Notes: generated from the sequence alone by a model not told the origin. Positions 1 through 7,527 are shown, counted from the stretch's first letter. The stretch: 8,479 nt of DNA from Paracoccaceae bacterium (GCA_016764835.1 JAESRD010000402.1:1-8479), one strand, 5' to 3'. Translations and numbers: made by a program.

Positions 1-1298
1 AATCTAAAATGCGACCAACAAAGGGGGAAATTAAGTAGAATGCGGATGACGGCGTCGGCGGCTTCGGTGGCGGTAAGCCCTAGCGGTTGGCCGAGCTTTT
101 GGGCAAAGATATTTTGGACATCATCAAGGCTAACACCGCCGGAAACTGATTTTAGTTTTTGCGGGTTGAGCCGTCCGAGCAGCATATTGGCGTCAGAGAT
201 GGTTGGCTCTTCGCCGCCGCGACCGTAGCATATTGGGCCCGGCACAGCGCCCGCACTTTGCGGGCCGACCTCCAAAAGCCCGGCGGCATTGACCGAGGCG
301 ATCGAGCCGCCGCCAGCCCCGACACTGCGCACATCAACCATCGGCACATGGATCGGCATAGCATATTCGATCTCGATCTCGTTTGAGACCGAGGGCTGCG
401 CGCCTTTGATCAGCGCCACATCGGTGGAGGTGCCGCCCATATCATAGGTGATCAGGTCTTCGATACCCGCGCGCCGCCCGGTATAAGCGGCGGCCATAAC
501 GCCAGATGCCGGGCCGGACATCACGGTTTTGGCCGCTTCGCGCGACACGGTTTTGGACGAGACCATGCCGCCATTGCCGTTCATCACCAGCACGTCACCC
601 TCATAGCCGCCCTTGGCCAACTCACTGGTCAACCGGCTGATATAGCGCTCAAGCAGCGGCTGGACCGATGCATTGACCGCCGCCGTCACACCGCGCTCAA
701 ACTCGCGGCTCTCGGAGAGCAGGGCATGGCCCTTGGTAATGTAGTCGTTTGGCCAGAAGGCGCGCAGAATTTCGGCGCTGCGCAGCTCATCTGCGGGGTT
801 TGCATAGGCGTGCAGGTAGTGGATCACGACCGAGACACAGCCCATATCGAGCAATTTGCGCCCGGCGGCCTCAACAGCGGCCACGTCAAGCGGGGTGACG
901 GTTTCGCCCGCTGCATCCATGCGTTGCGCCACTTCTAGCCGCAGGTCACGCGGGATGATCGGTTTGAACGTGCCGGTCATGCCGTAAGCTTGCGGGCGGG
1001 TGCGACGGCCCAGTTCGAGCACATCGCGAAAGCCCGCCGTGGTGATCAGCCCGGTGCGCGATAGTTTGCGCTCAAGCACGGCGTTGGTCGTGGTGGTGGT
1101 GCCATGGACGATCAGGCTTAGAGCCGCCAAATCTGCCTCTGCCTCATCGAGGGCCGCCAAGACGCCGAACGCTTGGTTGTCGAGGGTCGAGGGCACTTTG
1201 GACAGACGTACTGCGCCAGTGCTTGGGTCAATTAAGACAAGGTCGGTAAAGGTGCCGCCGACATCAACGCCGACGATTTGGCCTTTTATGGTGCTCAT
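1..1298 (-). CDS. hyuA: Hydantoinase/oxoprolinase family protein, HyuA-type subunit (partial, off left edge; 3' part looks disrupted)
   Basis: Members of this family (N-methylhydantoinase A, 5-oxoprolinase, acetophenone carboxylase subunits) carry out ATP-dependent hydrolysis or carboxylation, usually with a HyuB partner, in the cytoplasm. The reading frame gives 432 codons in the window. The N-terminal nucleotide-binding motif is VDVGGTFTDLV (residues 11-21), followed by HGTTTTTNAVLERK (65-78), SGPASGV (261-267), the second phosphate motif DMGGTSTDVAL (286-296) and VDVRSVGAGGGSI (321-333). The family's usual length is about 680-700 residues, so the C-terminal third is missing. The ATG at 1298-1296 is preceded by GGGAG at 6 nt spacing, and the VDVGG motif sits where expected. 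Residues up to about 420 fit the family. The last 12 codons (bases 3-38) do not resemble the expected continuation, which suggests an insertion, rearrangement or assembly edge. No hyuB is visible; it could lie further left. The substrate is unknown. Confidence 0.9.
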   Translation of the reverse strand, partial: MSTIKGQIVGVDVGGTFTDLVLIDPSTGAVRLSKVPSTLDNQAFGVLAALDEAEADLAALSLIVHGTTTTTNAVLERKLSRTGLITTAGFRDVLELGRRTRPQAYGMTGTFKPIIPRDLRLEVAQRMDAAGETVTPLDVAAVEAAGRKLLDMGCVSVVIHYLHAYANPADELRSAEILRAFWPNDYITKGHALLSESREFERGVTAAVNASVQPLLERYISRLTSELAKGGYEGDVLVMNGNGGMVSSKTVSREAAKTVMSGPASGVMAAAYTGRRAGIEDLITYDMGGTSTDVALIKGAQPSVSNEIEIEYAMPIHVPMVDVRSVGAGGGSIASVNAAGLLEVGPQSAGAVPGPICYGRGGEEPTISDANMLLGRLNPQKLKSVSGGVSLDDVQNIFAQKLGQPLGLTATEAADAVIRILLNFPLCWSHFR

Positions 1299-1321
1299 TG
1301 CGGCTCCCGTTTGGCGGCTAA

Positions 1322-1335
1322 TGTTCGTATACAAA
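1322..1335 (-). promoter_or_regulatory. Putative operator, GTATAC-centred palindrome upstream of hyuA
   Basis: On the minus strand this reads TTTGTATACGAACA, with a perfect GTATAC core at 1327-1332 and TT/AA outer arms. It lies 24 nt upstream of the hyuA ATG, in the only gap between hyuA and the divergent membrane-protein gene, so it could control either. The 12-mer TGTATACGAACA occurs again in front of the FAD-subunit gene (8069-8080). Palindromes of the TTGTATACAA type are typical of GntR/FCD regulators; MarR proteins also bind palindromes of this size. The binding protein is inferred, not seen. Confidence 0.5.
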
Positions 1336-1337
1336 TG

Positions 1338-1364
1338 ATTTTAGTATGGCGCGGGCAAAGTCAA
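1338..1364 (-). promoter_or_regulatory. Possible promoter of hyuA
   Basis: The minus strand has TTGACT (complement of 1359-1364) as a -35 candidate and TAAAAT (complement of 1338-1343) as a -10 candidate. The 15 nt spacer is shorter than the ideal 17. The GTATAC palindrome follows directly downstream, near the expected transcription start, which would suit repression. The FAD-subunit promoter has a similar order: TTGACA, then AAAATC, then the same palindrome. Confidence 0.35.
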
Positions 1365-1415
1365 CGGCGCTATTGGCTTGGCATCGCGCCGTCGCCGGGG
1401 GATAACGTGGGCATT

Positions 1416-2798
1416 ATGCGCCGCTTTGCCCTCATCCTCTGCCTTATACTGCCCGCAAATATGGCTTTGGCCCATGCCGGTGAGCAAGGCTTTGTGTTGC
1501 TCTTGCCGACGGAAGTATTTATTTTAGCCGGAGGGCTGAGCGTGGCGCTGACGGCGCTTTTGATCGCTGTGTTGCCGCAGGCAGTGCTGCGACGGGCCAT
1601 GCAGCCGCTTCGCCTTGTCCCTTGGCCGCGTCTGCCGCCGCGCTGGCTGGTCAGCCTCGCCGTCTTCGCCATGCTTTGTGCGCTCGTGGCCATTGGCTTT
1701 TTCGGCCCGCATGACCCCAATGAAAACGCTTTGCCACTGGCGGTTTGGGCCTTGTTCTGGTTTGCGCTGGTCGTCGCCCAAGGTGTGTTGGGCGACATTT
1801 GGGGCTGGCTTAACCCCTGGCTGGGGCCATGGGCGGTGGCGTATAAAGCAGGGCAGCGCCCGATTGCAAAATATCCAAGCTGGCTCGGCCATTGGCCCGC
1901 TTTGGCCAGCTATCTGGCCTTCGCCACGGTTTTGCTGGTGCATCCGGCCCCGGCAGATCCTGAACAACTTGCGGCCATGGTCGCCCTCTATTGGGCGCTT
2001 CAGTTTCTAGGCATGCTGATCTACGGCCCAATATGGCTGCGGCGGGCCGAGGGCCTGAGCGTGTTGATGCGCTGCTATAGCAGCATCGCGCCGTTGCGCA
2101 TCCGGCCGCCAATATTTAGTGATTCGCCGCGCCGCTGGCTTTGGCTTGGCTTCACCGGCTGGCAACAGCTGCGCCGGGCCGCACCGCCGGTCAGCCTTGC
2201 CATGTTCATGCTGGCGCTACTGGCGCTCGGCAGTTTCGACGGGCTCAATGAGACATTTTGGTGGATGGGGCTGATCGGGGTCAACCCCCTCGAATTCCCC
2301 GGCCGCACCGCGGTGATGATCCCCAACCTTTTGGGCATCGCCGCTGCCTTGGCTGCTTTGCTAAGCTGCTACGCCGCCGCACTGATGCTTGGGCTCGTGC
2401 TGACCGACCAGCGGCGGCTGTTTGCGCAGGCGTTTTGCGCTTTGGCCCCGGCGCTGCTACCGATCGCCTTTGGCTATCACTTCGCGCATTACTTCCCTAG
2501 TTTTCTGGTGCAAATACAATATGTAACTGGGGTGATAGCCGACTGGACAGGGTTGGAACACCAGCCCGTCACCAGCGGTTTCTTTAACCGGCTGACAACT
2601 GTGCGGTTGATCTGGCTGGTGCAAGCGGGGGCCGTGGTGCTCGGCCATGTGGCGGCAATTATCCTGTCGCATCAGCTGGCTTTGCGGCTGGTTGGCGGGC
2701 ATAGGCGGGCGGTGATCAGCCAACTGCCGCTGGCCTTGTTCATGATCGGTTACACGGTTTTTGGCCTGTGGCTGCTTGCCGCCCCGCGCGGGGCATAA
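1416..2798 (+). CDS. Polytopic inner-membrane protein of unknown function, 460 aa
   Basis: I do not recognise a named function. The protein begins with a signal-like segment (positive MRR, hydrophobic core, ending ALAHA at about residue 20), followed by the motif GEQGFVLLLPTE. Hydrophobic stretches suitable for about 9-10 membrane helices follow, near residues 30-52, 77-97, 105-130, 160-178, 187-207, 258-275, 300-327, 333-355, 390-420 and 430-455. Histidines and aromatics cluster in two late helices: FGYHFAHYF, and a helix containing GHVAAIILSHQ. Such paired histidines could bind a metal or haem, but that is speculation. An in-frame GTG at 1407 with GGGGG upstream is an alternative start. The longer frame reaching back to 1278 is rejected because it would overlap the start of hyuA on the other strand. 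The gene is divergent from hyuA and precedes the transporter, so it may belong to the same locus. Confidence 0.75.
   Translation: MRRFALILCLILPANMALAHAGEQGFVLLLPTEVFILAGGLSVALTALLIAVLPQAVLRRAMQPLRLVPWPRLPPRWLVSLAVFAMLCALVAIGFFGPHDPNENALPLAVWALFWFALVVAQGVLGDIWGWLNPWLGPWAVAYKAGQRPIAKYPSWLGHWPALASYLAFATVLLVHPAPADPEQLAAMVALYWALQFLGMLIYGPIWLRRAEGLSVLMRCYSSIAPLRIRPPIFSDSPRRWLWLGFTGWQQLRRAAPPVSLAMFMLALLALGSFDGLNETFWWMGLIGVNPLEFPGRTAVMIPNLLGIAAALAALLSCYAAALMLGLVLTDQRRLFAQAFCALAPALLPIAFGYHFAHYFPSFLVQIQYVTGVIADWTGLEHQPVTSGFFNRLTTVRLIWLVQAGAVVLGHVAAIILSHQLALRLVGGHRRAVISQLPLALFMIGYTVFGLWLLAAPRGA
2781..2794. repeat. 14-bp GC palindrome at the end of the membrane-protein gene
   Basis: GCCCCGCGCGGGGC is a perfect inverted repeat ending just before the TAA stop. 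No run of T follows, so it does not look like a standard intrinsic terminator, and a true hairpin would need a 4-nt loop taken from the centre. Confidence 0.4.
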
Positions 2799-2811
2799 TG
2801 CGGGGCATAAC
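2788..2811. repeat. Two-copy 12-bp tandem duplication across the stop codon
   Basis: GCGGGGCATAAT (2788-2799) is followed directly by GCGGGGCATAAC (2800-2811), differing only in the last base. The first copy carries the TAA stop of the membrane-protein gene, so the duplication changes only the 3' flank. This looks like a slippage duplication. Confidence 0.6.
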
Positions 2812-2845
2812 ATTGAGACTAAGGCGCAAAATACTGGACATATCG

Positions 2846-2861
2846 TTTGTATGCATACAGG
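2846..2861 (+). promoter_or_regulatory. Putative operator, TGTATGCATACA palindrome upstream of the ABC transporter operon
   Basis: A perfect 12-bp palindrome (2848-2859) lies about 48 nt before the start of the substrate-binding-protein gene, in the 108-nt gap after the membrane-protein gene. Its left side, TTTGTAT, matches the site in front of hyuA, but its half-sites are 2 bp further apart than in the GTATAC sites. It may be a weaker site for the same regulator or a site for a different one. A TTGAGA at 2813-2818 could be a -35 element, but I see no convincing -10. Confidence 0.4.
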
Positions 2862-2906
2862 CTGACAAAAAAGTGATTTCTAAAAACAACAATCAGGGAA
2901 AAGCTC

Positions 2907-4193
2907 ATGTCGAAACCAACTGATCTTAAACCAGCCCTTTCGCGGCGCTCTGCGCTCAAAACGCTTGGCGGCGGCGCGGTGGCTCTGCCATTTGCGGCCC
3001 GTTTTGCCAGCGCGCAAACGTCCGAGCCCATTCGCATTGGCTTTCAAAAGCATGCGACCGGCATAGGTGCTGCTTATGGCCGGTGGTATGACCGGACCAG
3101 CACGGCAGCCGTGAACCTGATCAACGAAGCTGGTGGCATCAATGGCCGCATGGTTGAACTGATCACTGAAGATGACGGCACAGACCCGGCGCGCGGCGCT
3201 GAGGTGATTGAGAAATTTGCCAATCAGAGCAATTGCGATGTGGCCTTTGGCACGCTGTTTAGCCATGTTGTTGTCGGCTCTGCGCCGCGCGCGGGTGAGT
3301 TGAAATTACCTTATTTTGTTGTGTCTGAAGGCCACCATGTGGCGTCGGGCATGCTTAACCGCTACACAATCCAGCCCGGTATTACCGACGTGAAGAGCCA
3401 AGTGCAGGCTATGGCACCCTTCGTTGCCAATAACCTCGGCAAGAAGGTCACCATGATCTTCCCTGACTATGCCTTTGGCCATGATCACCGCGACTTCTTT
3501 ACCGCAGCGATTGAGGCGCAGGGCGGCGAAGTTGTGGCCCTGATCCCAATCCCGCCAACCGAGACCTCGTTCACCAAATACTTCCCGCGTATTCCGCGCG
3601 AAACCGAAGTGATCTACCACGTGATGGTCGGCCCCGGCGTGCTGACATTCGTCAAGGAACTCGGCGAGTTCTTTGGCCCGTCGCGCCCCGAGATCTTTGG
3701 CTTCATCGACAGCCTTGAGGCGGTTGATATGGCCAGCCCAGGCCTTGAATTCCTCGAAGGCACATACTTCTGGGAGGGCAATCCGCGCTATGCGCAGCCA
3801 GAACCGTCACCGTTTGACGCGCATTACCGCGCAGCAATTGGCATTGATGAGAACGGTGCCAGCCTGAGTGATGCGTCAGATGTGTCAACCTATGCGCATA
3901 TGTTCGGCTGCTGGGAGACGCTCTTTGTCATCAAAGCTGGCATGGAGGCCTGTGGCTATCAGGGTCCAGATGATCGCGTCGCGCTGATCGAGGCTGTTGA
4001 GGCCATGACCACGATGGAGCATTCAAACGAGCATCCGCAAGGGGCCAAAGTGTTTAACGGCAAGACCCATCAGGTCTTTGGCCCGCAATATATCTCAAAA
4101 GTCACCGACGGAAAATTGCTTGTTGTCCACACAACGTCAATCGAAGACGGATTTTACCCTGATGAAGTCGATTATACGACGCAATCTTTCTAG
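2907..4193 (+). CDS. ABC transporter periplasmic substrate-binding protein (LivK/amide-type, Peripla_BP_6 class), Tat-type signal
   Basis: This is the periplasmic ligand receptor for the importer encoded directly downstream. The N-terminus holds SRRSALKTLGGG (residues 12-23), a good twin-arginine (Tat) signal, with a hydrophobic stretch and a likely cleavage after ASA at residue 36. The mature protein begins with the type I binding-protein pattern IRIGF, followed by AAVNLINEAGGINGR and a DDGTDPARG segment that corresponds to the D.....P.....A pattern of LivK-like proteins. The precursor is 428 aa, within the usual range. The start is supported by AGGG (2895-2898), 8 nt upstream. This class binds branched-chain amino acids, amides, urea or aromatic acids, and the sequence alone does not fix the ligand. 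The catabolic neighbours suggest a nitrogen-containing or cyclic compound rather than leucine. Tat export implies folding before secretion, which is common for this group in alphaproteobacteria. Confidence 0.92.
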   Translation: MSKPTDLKPALSRRSALKTLGGGAVALPFAARFASAQTSEPIRIGFQKHATGIGAAYGRWYDRTSTAAVNLINEAGGINGRMVELITEDDGTDPARGAEVIEKFANQSNCDVAFGTLFSHVVVGSAPRAGELKLPYFVVSEGHHVASGMLNRYTIQPGITDVKSQVQAMAPFVANNLGKKVTMIFPDYAFGHDHRDFFTAAIEAQGGEVVALIPIPPTETSFTKYFPRIPRETEVIYHVMVGPGVLTFVKELGEFFGPSRPEIFGFIDSLEAVDMASPGLEFLEGTYFWEGNPRYAQPEPSPFDAHYRAAIGIDENGASLSDASDVSTYAHMFGCWETLFVIKAGMEACGYQGPDDRVALIEAVEAMTTMEHSNEHPQGAKVFNGKTHQVFGPQYISKVTDGKLLVVHTTSIEDGFYPDEVDYTTQSF

Positions 4194-4202
4194 CAATCAG
4201 TA

Positions 4203-4234
4203 GCTTGCGGGGGGCAGTGCTGCCCTGCGCAAGC
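4203..4234 (+). promoter_or_regulatory. Strong intercistronic hairpin between the binding-protein and permease genes
   Basis: GCTTGCG (4203-4209) pairs with CGCAAGC (4228-4234), and inside that GGGCA (4212-4216) pairs with TGCCC (4221-4225) around a 4-nt loop, with a small internal bulge. The following bases are CAAATTTGG, not a T run, so full termination is unlikely. Such structures after a binding-protein gene are known to stabilise the upstream mRNA or to limit read-through, giving more binding protein than permease. That role is inferred here. Confidence 0.65.
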
Positions 4235-4251
4235 CAAATTTGGGGCTGTTC

Positions 4252-5178
4252 ATGGATTTTGGACCCTATCTGATGCTGGCGACGCTGGAAGGCGCAGTAC
4301 TCGCAGCAGTTTTGGCATTGATGGCCTCTGGCCTGAGCCTTGTTTTTGGCGTGATGCGGGTGGTTAACGTCGCCCATGGCGAGTTCTACATGCTGGGCGC
4401 TGTGCTGGCATGGTGGGTCAGCTCGTTCTTTGGCGGCCATGCGGCAATTGGCTTTGTTGCGGCGCTGATCATTGTGCCTGTCTTGGTCGGCCTCTTAGCG
4501 GCGGCGGCTGATATGACAGTGCTCAAACGGCTTGATTATGACCCCGAGCGGGTGATCGTGGCGACGATCGGCATCCTGTATATCATTCAACAAGTGACCC
4601 TTATGACCTATGGCGCAGATGCCCGCCCGGTGGTGGCCCCGTTTAACACGCGGCTGGCTTTGCCTTGGGTTGAATGGGTCGAGGGCGGCCCGGCGCTCTA
4701 TTGGCCATGGGGCCTGTCCACCACCAGCTACAAACTGTTCGTCATCGTCGCGGCAGCCGTGGTCTTGTTGGCGGTTTGGGCAATGATGCGGCGCAGTCGG
4801 ATTGGGCTTTTGATGCGCGCGACCCAGCTCGACAGTGACATGGCGCAGGCCTTCGGCATTCCGATTGAGCGGGTCTATGCGCTGGTCTTTGGTATTGGTG
4901 CTGCGCTGGCGGCGCTTGCTGGCATATTAGTCGTGCCAATCCAACAGGCGCATTACCTAATGGGCGGCGACGCGCTGCTCCTCTCGTTTATTGTGGTTAT
5001 CATTGGCGGGCTGGGTAGCCTTGGCGGCACGGTTGTCGCCGCCATCCTTATTGGGCTCAGCGACGGAATAATCTCGGTGTTCTTCACGCCGACGCTGGCA
5101 AAAATCATTGCCACTTTGCTTGTCGCTTTCGTGCTGGTCTACCGGCCGCAGGGCCTGTTTGGAACGTCGGATAAATGA
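4252..5178 (+). CDS. ABC transporter permease, LivH-type (branched-chain amino acid/amide family)
   Basis: This is one of the two inner-membrane subunits forming the import channel of the HAAT-type transporter. At 308 aa it has the usual length. Family motifs are NVAHGEFYMLGA (residues 39-50), a cytoplasmic loop with RATQLDSDMAQAFGI that contacts the ATPases, the glycine-rich GGLGSLGG near the end, and the C-terminal YRPQGLFG. Around eight hydrophobic helices are visible. I chose the ATG at 4252 because GGGG (4242-4245) sits 6 nt upstream; a TTG at 4240 would add four residues and would lose this ribosome binding site. The gene follows the intercistronic hairpin, and its stop overlaps the next start (ATGA at 5175-5178), showing translational coupling. 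Confidence 0.93.
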   Translation: MDFGPYLMLATLEGAVLAAVLALMASGLSLVFGVMRVVNVAHGEFYMLGAVLAWWVSSFFGGHAAIGFVAALIIVPVLVGLLAAAADMTVLKRLDYDPERVIVATIGILYIIQQVTLMTYGADARPVVAPFNTRLALPWVEWVEGGPALYWPWGLSTTSYKLFVIVAAAVVLLAVWAMMRRSRIGLLMRATQLDSDMAQAFGIPIERVYALVFGIGAALAALAGILVVPIQQAHYLMGGDALLLSFIVVIIGGLGSLGGTVVAAILIGLSDGIISVFFTPTLAKIIATLLVAFVLVYRPQGLFGTSDK

Positions 5179-6119
5179 GCCAGCAAACCAAAACTTACGC
5201 GCTGCATATCGGGCTGGTTGCCTTGCTCTTTGGCCTCAACTTTATCTTGCCTGCTTACCACCACGGTATGTTCGCGCGGGTCATGGTCATGGCGACTTTC
5301 GCGATTGGCTTCAATGTTATGCTTGGCTATTCCGGTCTCTTGAGCCTTGGCCATGCCATGTTTTTTGCTGCGGGCATGTACGGGTTGGCGCTGTCGATCC
5401 GGTATTTTGGCTTTGGCGTCGGGCCCGCCTTTTTGGTGGCGCTGGCGTCGGGGGCGGTGTTGGCGTTGGTCGTTGGTCTCTTGGCTTTGCGCACGGCCGG
5501 CGTCGCCTTTATGATCGTCACGTTGATGTTCGCACAGTCCTTTTATCTCAGCATTTTGCTGGCCGGTAAATGGACCCGCGGCGATGAGGGTTTTGTGCTG
5601 CAACAGGCCGAGCGGGTGCTCTGGGGCATAGACCTGACCCTGCCGCAAAACAGATACCTGGCGGCTTTGTTCCTCTTCGCCACCTGTCTCTTTGTCACGC
5701 TGGCGCTGGTGCGCCGCCCTCTGGGCCGGGTGTTCGTCGCCATCCGCGAAAACGAAGAACGGGCAAAATTGCTGGGCTATGATGTGTTTCGCACCAAGCT
5801 GATGGCGGTGGTGATCTCGGGCACAATATCGGCGGCCGCGGGGGCGGGCTATGCGCTGCTGTTCGGTTATGCGGGGGCTACTTTTGCCACGGTGCAATAT
5901 TCTATTTTTCCGCTGCTTTGGGTCTTGCTTGGCGGGGTTGGCACTATCATCGGCCCGTTCCTTGGCGCGCTGTTCATGTTCTATCTCATTGATATTTCAT
6001 CAGGCTTTACGGACGCTTACATGCTGATTGCCGGGGTGGTTCTGGTGCTGCTGACGCTGTTCGCGCCCCAAGGCATTGCCGGGATCATTCGCGCCAAACT
6101 ATGGCGGTGGCTGCCATGA
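5175..6119 (+). CDS. ABC transporter permease, LivM-type (branched-chain amino acid/amide family)
   Basis: This is the second channel subunit, expected to pair with the LivH-type permease. It is 314 aa with multiple hydrophobic helices. Diagnostic motifs are GYSGLLSLGHAMFF (residues 51-64), which matches the G.G..SLGHA.F signature of LivM proteins; the cytoplasmic coupling loop IRENEERAKLLGYDVFRTKL; the glycine-rich LLGGVGTIIGPFLGA; and the C-terminal LFAPQGIAGI. The start overlaps the previous stop by 4 nt (ATGA), and its own stop overlaps the following ATPase start in the same way (6116-6119). Together these indicate a tightly coupled operon. Confidence 0.93.
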   Translation: MSQQTKTYALHIGLVALLFGLNFILPAYHHGMFARVMVMATFAIGFNVMLGYSGLLSLGHAMFFAAGMYGLALSIRYFGFGVGPAFLVALASGAVLALVVGLLALRTAGVAFMIVTLMFAQSFYLSILLAGKWTRGDEGFVLQQAERVLWGIDLTLPQNRYLAALFLFATCLFVTLALVRRPLGRVFVAIRENEERAKLLGYDVFRTKLMAVVISGTISAAAGAGYALLFGYAGATFATVQYSIFPLLWVLLGGVGTIIGPFLGALFMFYLIDISSGFTDAYMLIAGVVLVLLTLFAPQGIAGIIRAKLWRWLP

Positions 6120-6832
6120 AGATGATCCTGTCTACCACCCGTTTGACCAAAGTGTTTGGCGGCCATCTGGCGGTTGATGCGGTTGATTTCGACCTTGTTG
6201 AGGGCGAGATCAGGGCGCTTATTGGCCCCAACGGCGCCGGTAAAACCACCTTTGTCTCGATGCTTATTGGTCGGTTGCAGCCCACATCGGGCGAGATCCG
6301 TTTTGAGGGTGATGACATCACCGAGCTGCCCGCGCATCGCCGGGTAGAGCGCGGCATGGGCTATACCTTTCAGATCACTTCTGTGTTTGGCCAGCTTAGC
6401 GCTTTTGAGAACGTGGCCCTTGCCGCGCGCCGCTGGCTGGGCGGCGACAAGGGAGCAGTTGAGACCGAGGTACGCAGCGCGCTGGGGCGGGTTGGGCTTG
6501 AGGACCGGGCTGAGCAGATTGCCGAAGATCTATCATATGGGCATCAACGGTTGCTGGAGATCGCTATGGGGCTGGCGCAACATCCGCGTTTGCTTATCTT
6601 GGATGAGCCGACCCAAGGGCTGGCTGAATCCGAGATTGAGGCGTTTAAAACCCTGATCCGCAGCCTTGTTCCCGCGACCACAATCTTGTTGATCGAGCAT
6701 AATATGAGCGTGGTCATGGAGCTGGCACACCGGATCACCGTGTTGAACTTTGGCGAGATTCTGGCCGAGGGCACCCCGGCAGAGATCCACGCCAATAGAG
6801 ATGTGCAAATCGCCTATCTGGGAGGCGGCTAA
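6116..6832 (+). CDS. ABC transporter ATP-binding protein, LivG-type
   Basis: This is one of two cytoplasmic ATPases that power the importer. All nucleotide-binding elements are intact in the 238-residue protein: Walker A GPNGAGKTT (37-45), the Q-loop glutamine in YTFQIT (86), the signature LSYGH (139-143), Walker B LLILDEP (159-165) and the switch histidine in IEHNM (195). The LSYG signature followed by QRLLEIAMGLA is typical of LivG rather than LivF. I chose the ATG at 6116 because it forms an ATGA overlap with the LivM stop. An in-frame ATG at 6101 would add five residues inside the permease gene, and neither start has a strong Shine-Dalgarno sequence. Confidence 0.93.
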   Translation: MKMILSTTRLTKVFGGHLAVDAVDFDLVEGEIRALIGPNGAGKTTFVSMLIGRLQPTSGEIRFEGDDITELPAHRRVERGMGYTFQITSVFGQLSAFENVALAARRWLGGDKGAVETEVRSALGRVGLEDRAEQIAEDLSYGHQRLLEIAMGLAQHPRLLILDEPTQGLAESEIEAFKTLIRSLVPATTILLIEHNMSVVMELAHRITVLNFGEILAEGTPAEIHANRDVQIAYLGGG

Positions 6833-7527
6833 TGCTTGAAATCAGCAATCTTTCAGCGGCATATGGGGCGGCGAAAATCCTGCGTGGCGTGAGCTTTTCG
6901 GTAAAAGCGGGCGAGATCGTTTGCCTGCTCGGCCGCAACGGCGCTGGCAAAACCACGACCCTTAAAACCATTATGGGTCTTTTGCCGATTACCGACGGCA
7001 CGGCCACGCTGGATGGGGTTGATCTGGGCGCATTGCCCGGCCATGAAGTGCCGCGCCAAGGCATTGGCTATATCCCGCAGGGCAGGCGGCTTTTTGGTGA
7101 GTTGACCGTGGCGCAGAACCTAGAGATCGGCATGTTGACCCGCAAAAGCCCACCGCAAACGCTCGATGATGTGCTTGATATTTTTCCGCGCCTGCGCGAA
7201 CGGCTTAGCCAACGGGCGCAAACACTTTCAGGCGGTGAGCAACAAATGCTGGCCACGGCGCGTGCGCTTTGTTTGCGGCCCAAGCTATTGCTGCTTGATG
7301 AGCCGACCGAAGGGTTGCAGCCGTCGATGATCGGCGCGATCCGAGATGTGATCTTGAAAATGCGTGATGACGGTGTGGCTGTGCTGCTGGTTGAGCAGCG
7401 GGTTGATGCGGTTTTGGCTGTGGCTGACAACGTGGTTTTTATCGAAAACGGGGTTAACAAAGTAACCTTGCCGGGCGACGATCTGCGCGCTAATCCGCAG
7501 ATATTGCGTACATATCTTGGGGTTTAG
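6832..7527 (+). CDS. ABC transporter ATP-binding protein, LivF-type
   Basis: This is the second ATPase of the importer, 231 aa. Motifs are Walker A GRNGAGKTT (34-42), the Q-loop glutamine in YIPQGRRLF (83), the signature LSGGEQQML (132-140), Walker B LLLLDEP (152-158) and a glutamine (189, in LVEQR) where many ATPases have the switch histidine. That glutamine is normal for LivF proteins. GGAGG (6821-6825) is a strong ribosome binding site, and the ATG shares one base with the previous TAA. The gene closes the operon. Its TAG stop lies within the stop region of the convergent regulator gene, with a 4-nt overlap and no visible terminator. Confidence 0.93.
   Translation: MLEISNLSAAYGAAKILRGVSFSVKAGEIVCLLGRNGAGKTTTLKTIMGLLPITDGTATLDGVDLGALPGHEVPRQGIGYIPQGRRLFGELTVAQNLEIGMLTRKSPPQTLDDVLDIFPRLRERLSQRAQTLSGGEQQMLATARALCLRPKLLLLDEPTEGLQPSMIGAIRDVILKMRDDGVAVLLVEQRVDAVLAVADNVVFIENGVNKVTLPGDDLRANPQILRTYLGV

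Noticed and set aside
1000..1338. 112-codon plus-strand reading frame
   Set aside because: It lies almost wholly opposite hyuA, whose minus-strand frame has clear family motifs; its arginine/serine/valine-rich translation is a shadow.
1364..1392. Inverted repeat ACGGCGC / GCGCCGT with a 15-nt loop before the membrane-protein gene
   Set aside because: Short arms, long loop and GC-rich background; no T run or known motif, so not reported as a regulatory element.
1278..1415. Upstream extension of the membrane-protein gene
   Set aside because: It would start inside hyuA on the opposite strand and cover the promoter and operator; the signal-like segment begins at 1416.
5139..5897. 252-codon minus-strand reading frame
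   Set aside because: It is antisense to the LivM-type permease gene, rich in H, Q, R and K with no domain features; an artefact of GC-rich codon use.
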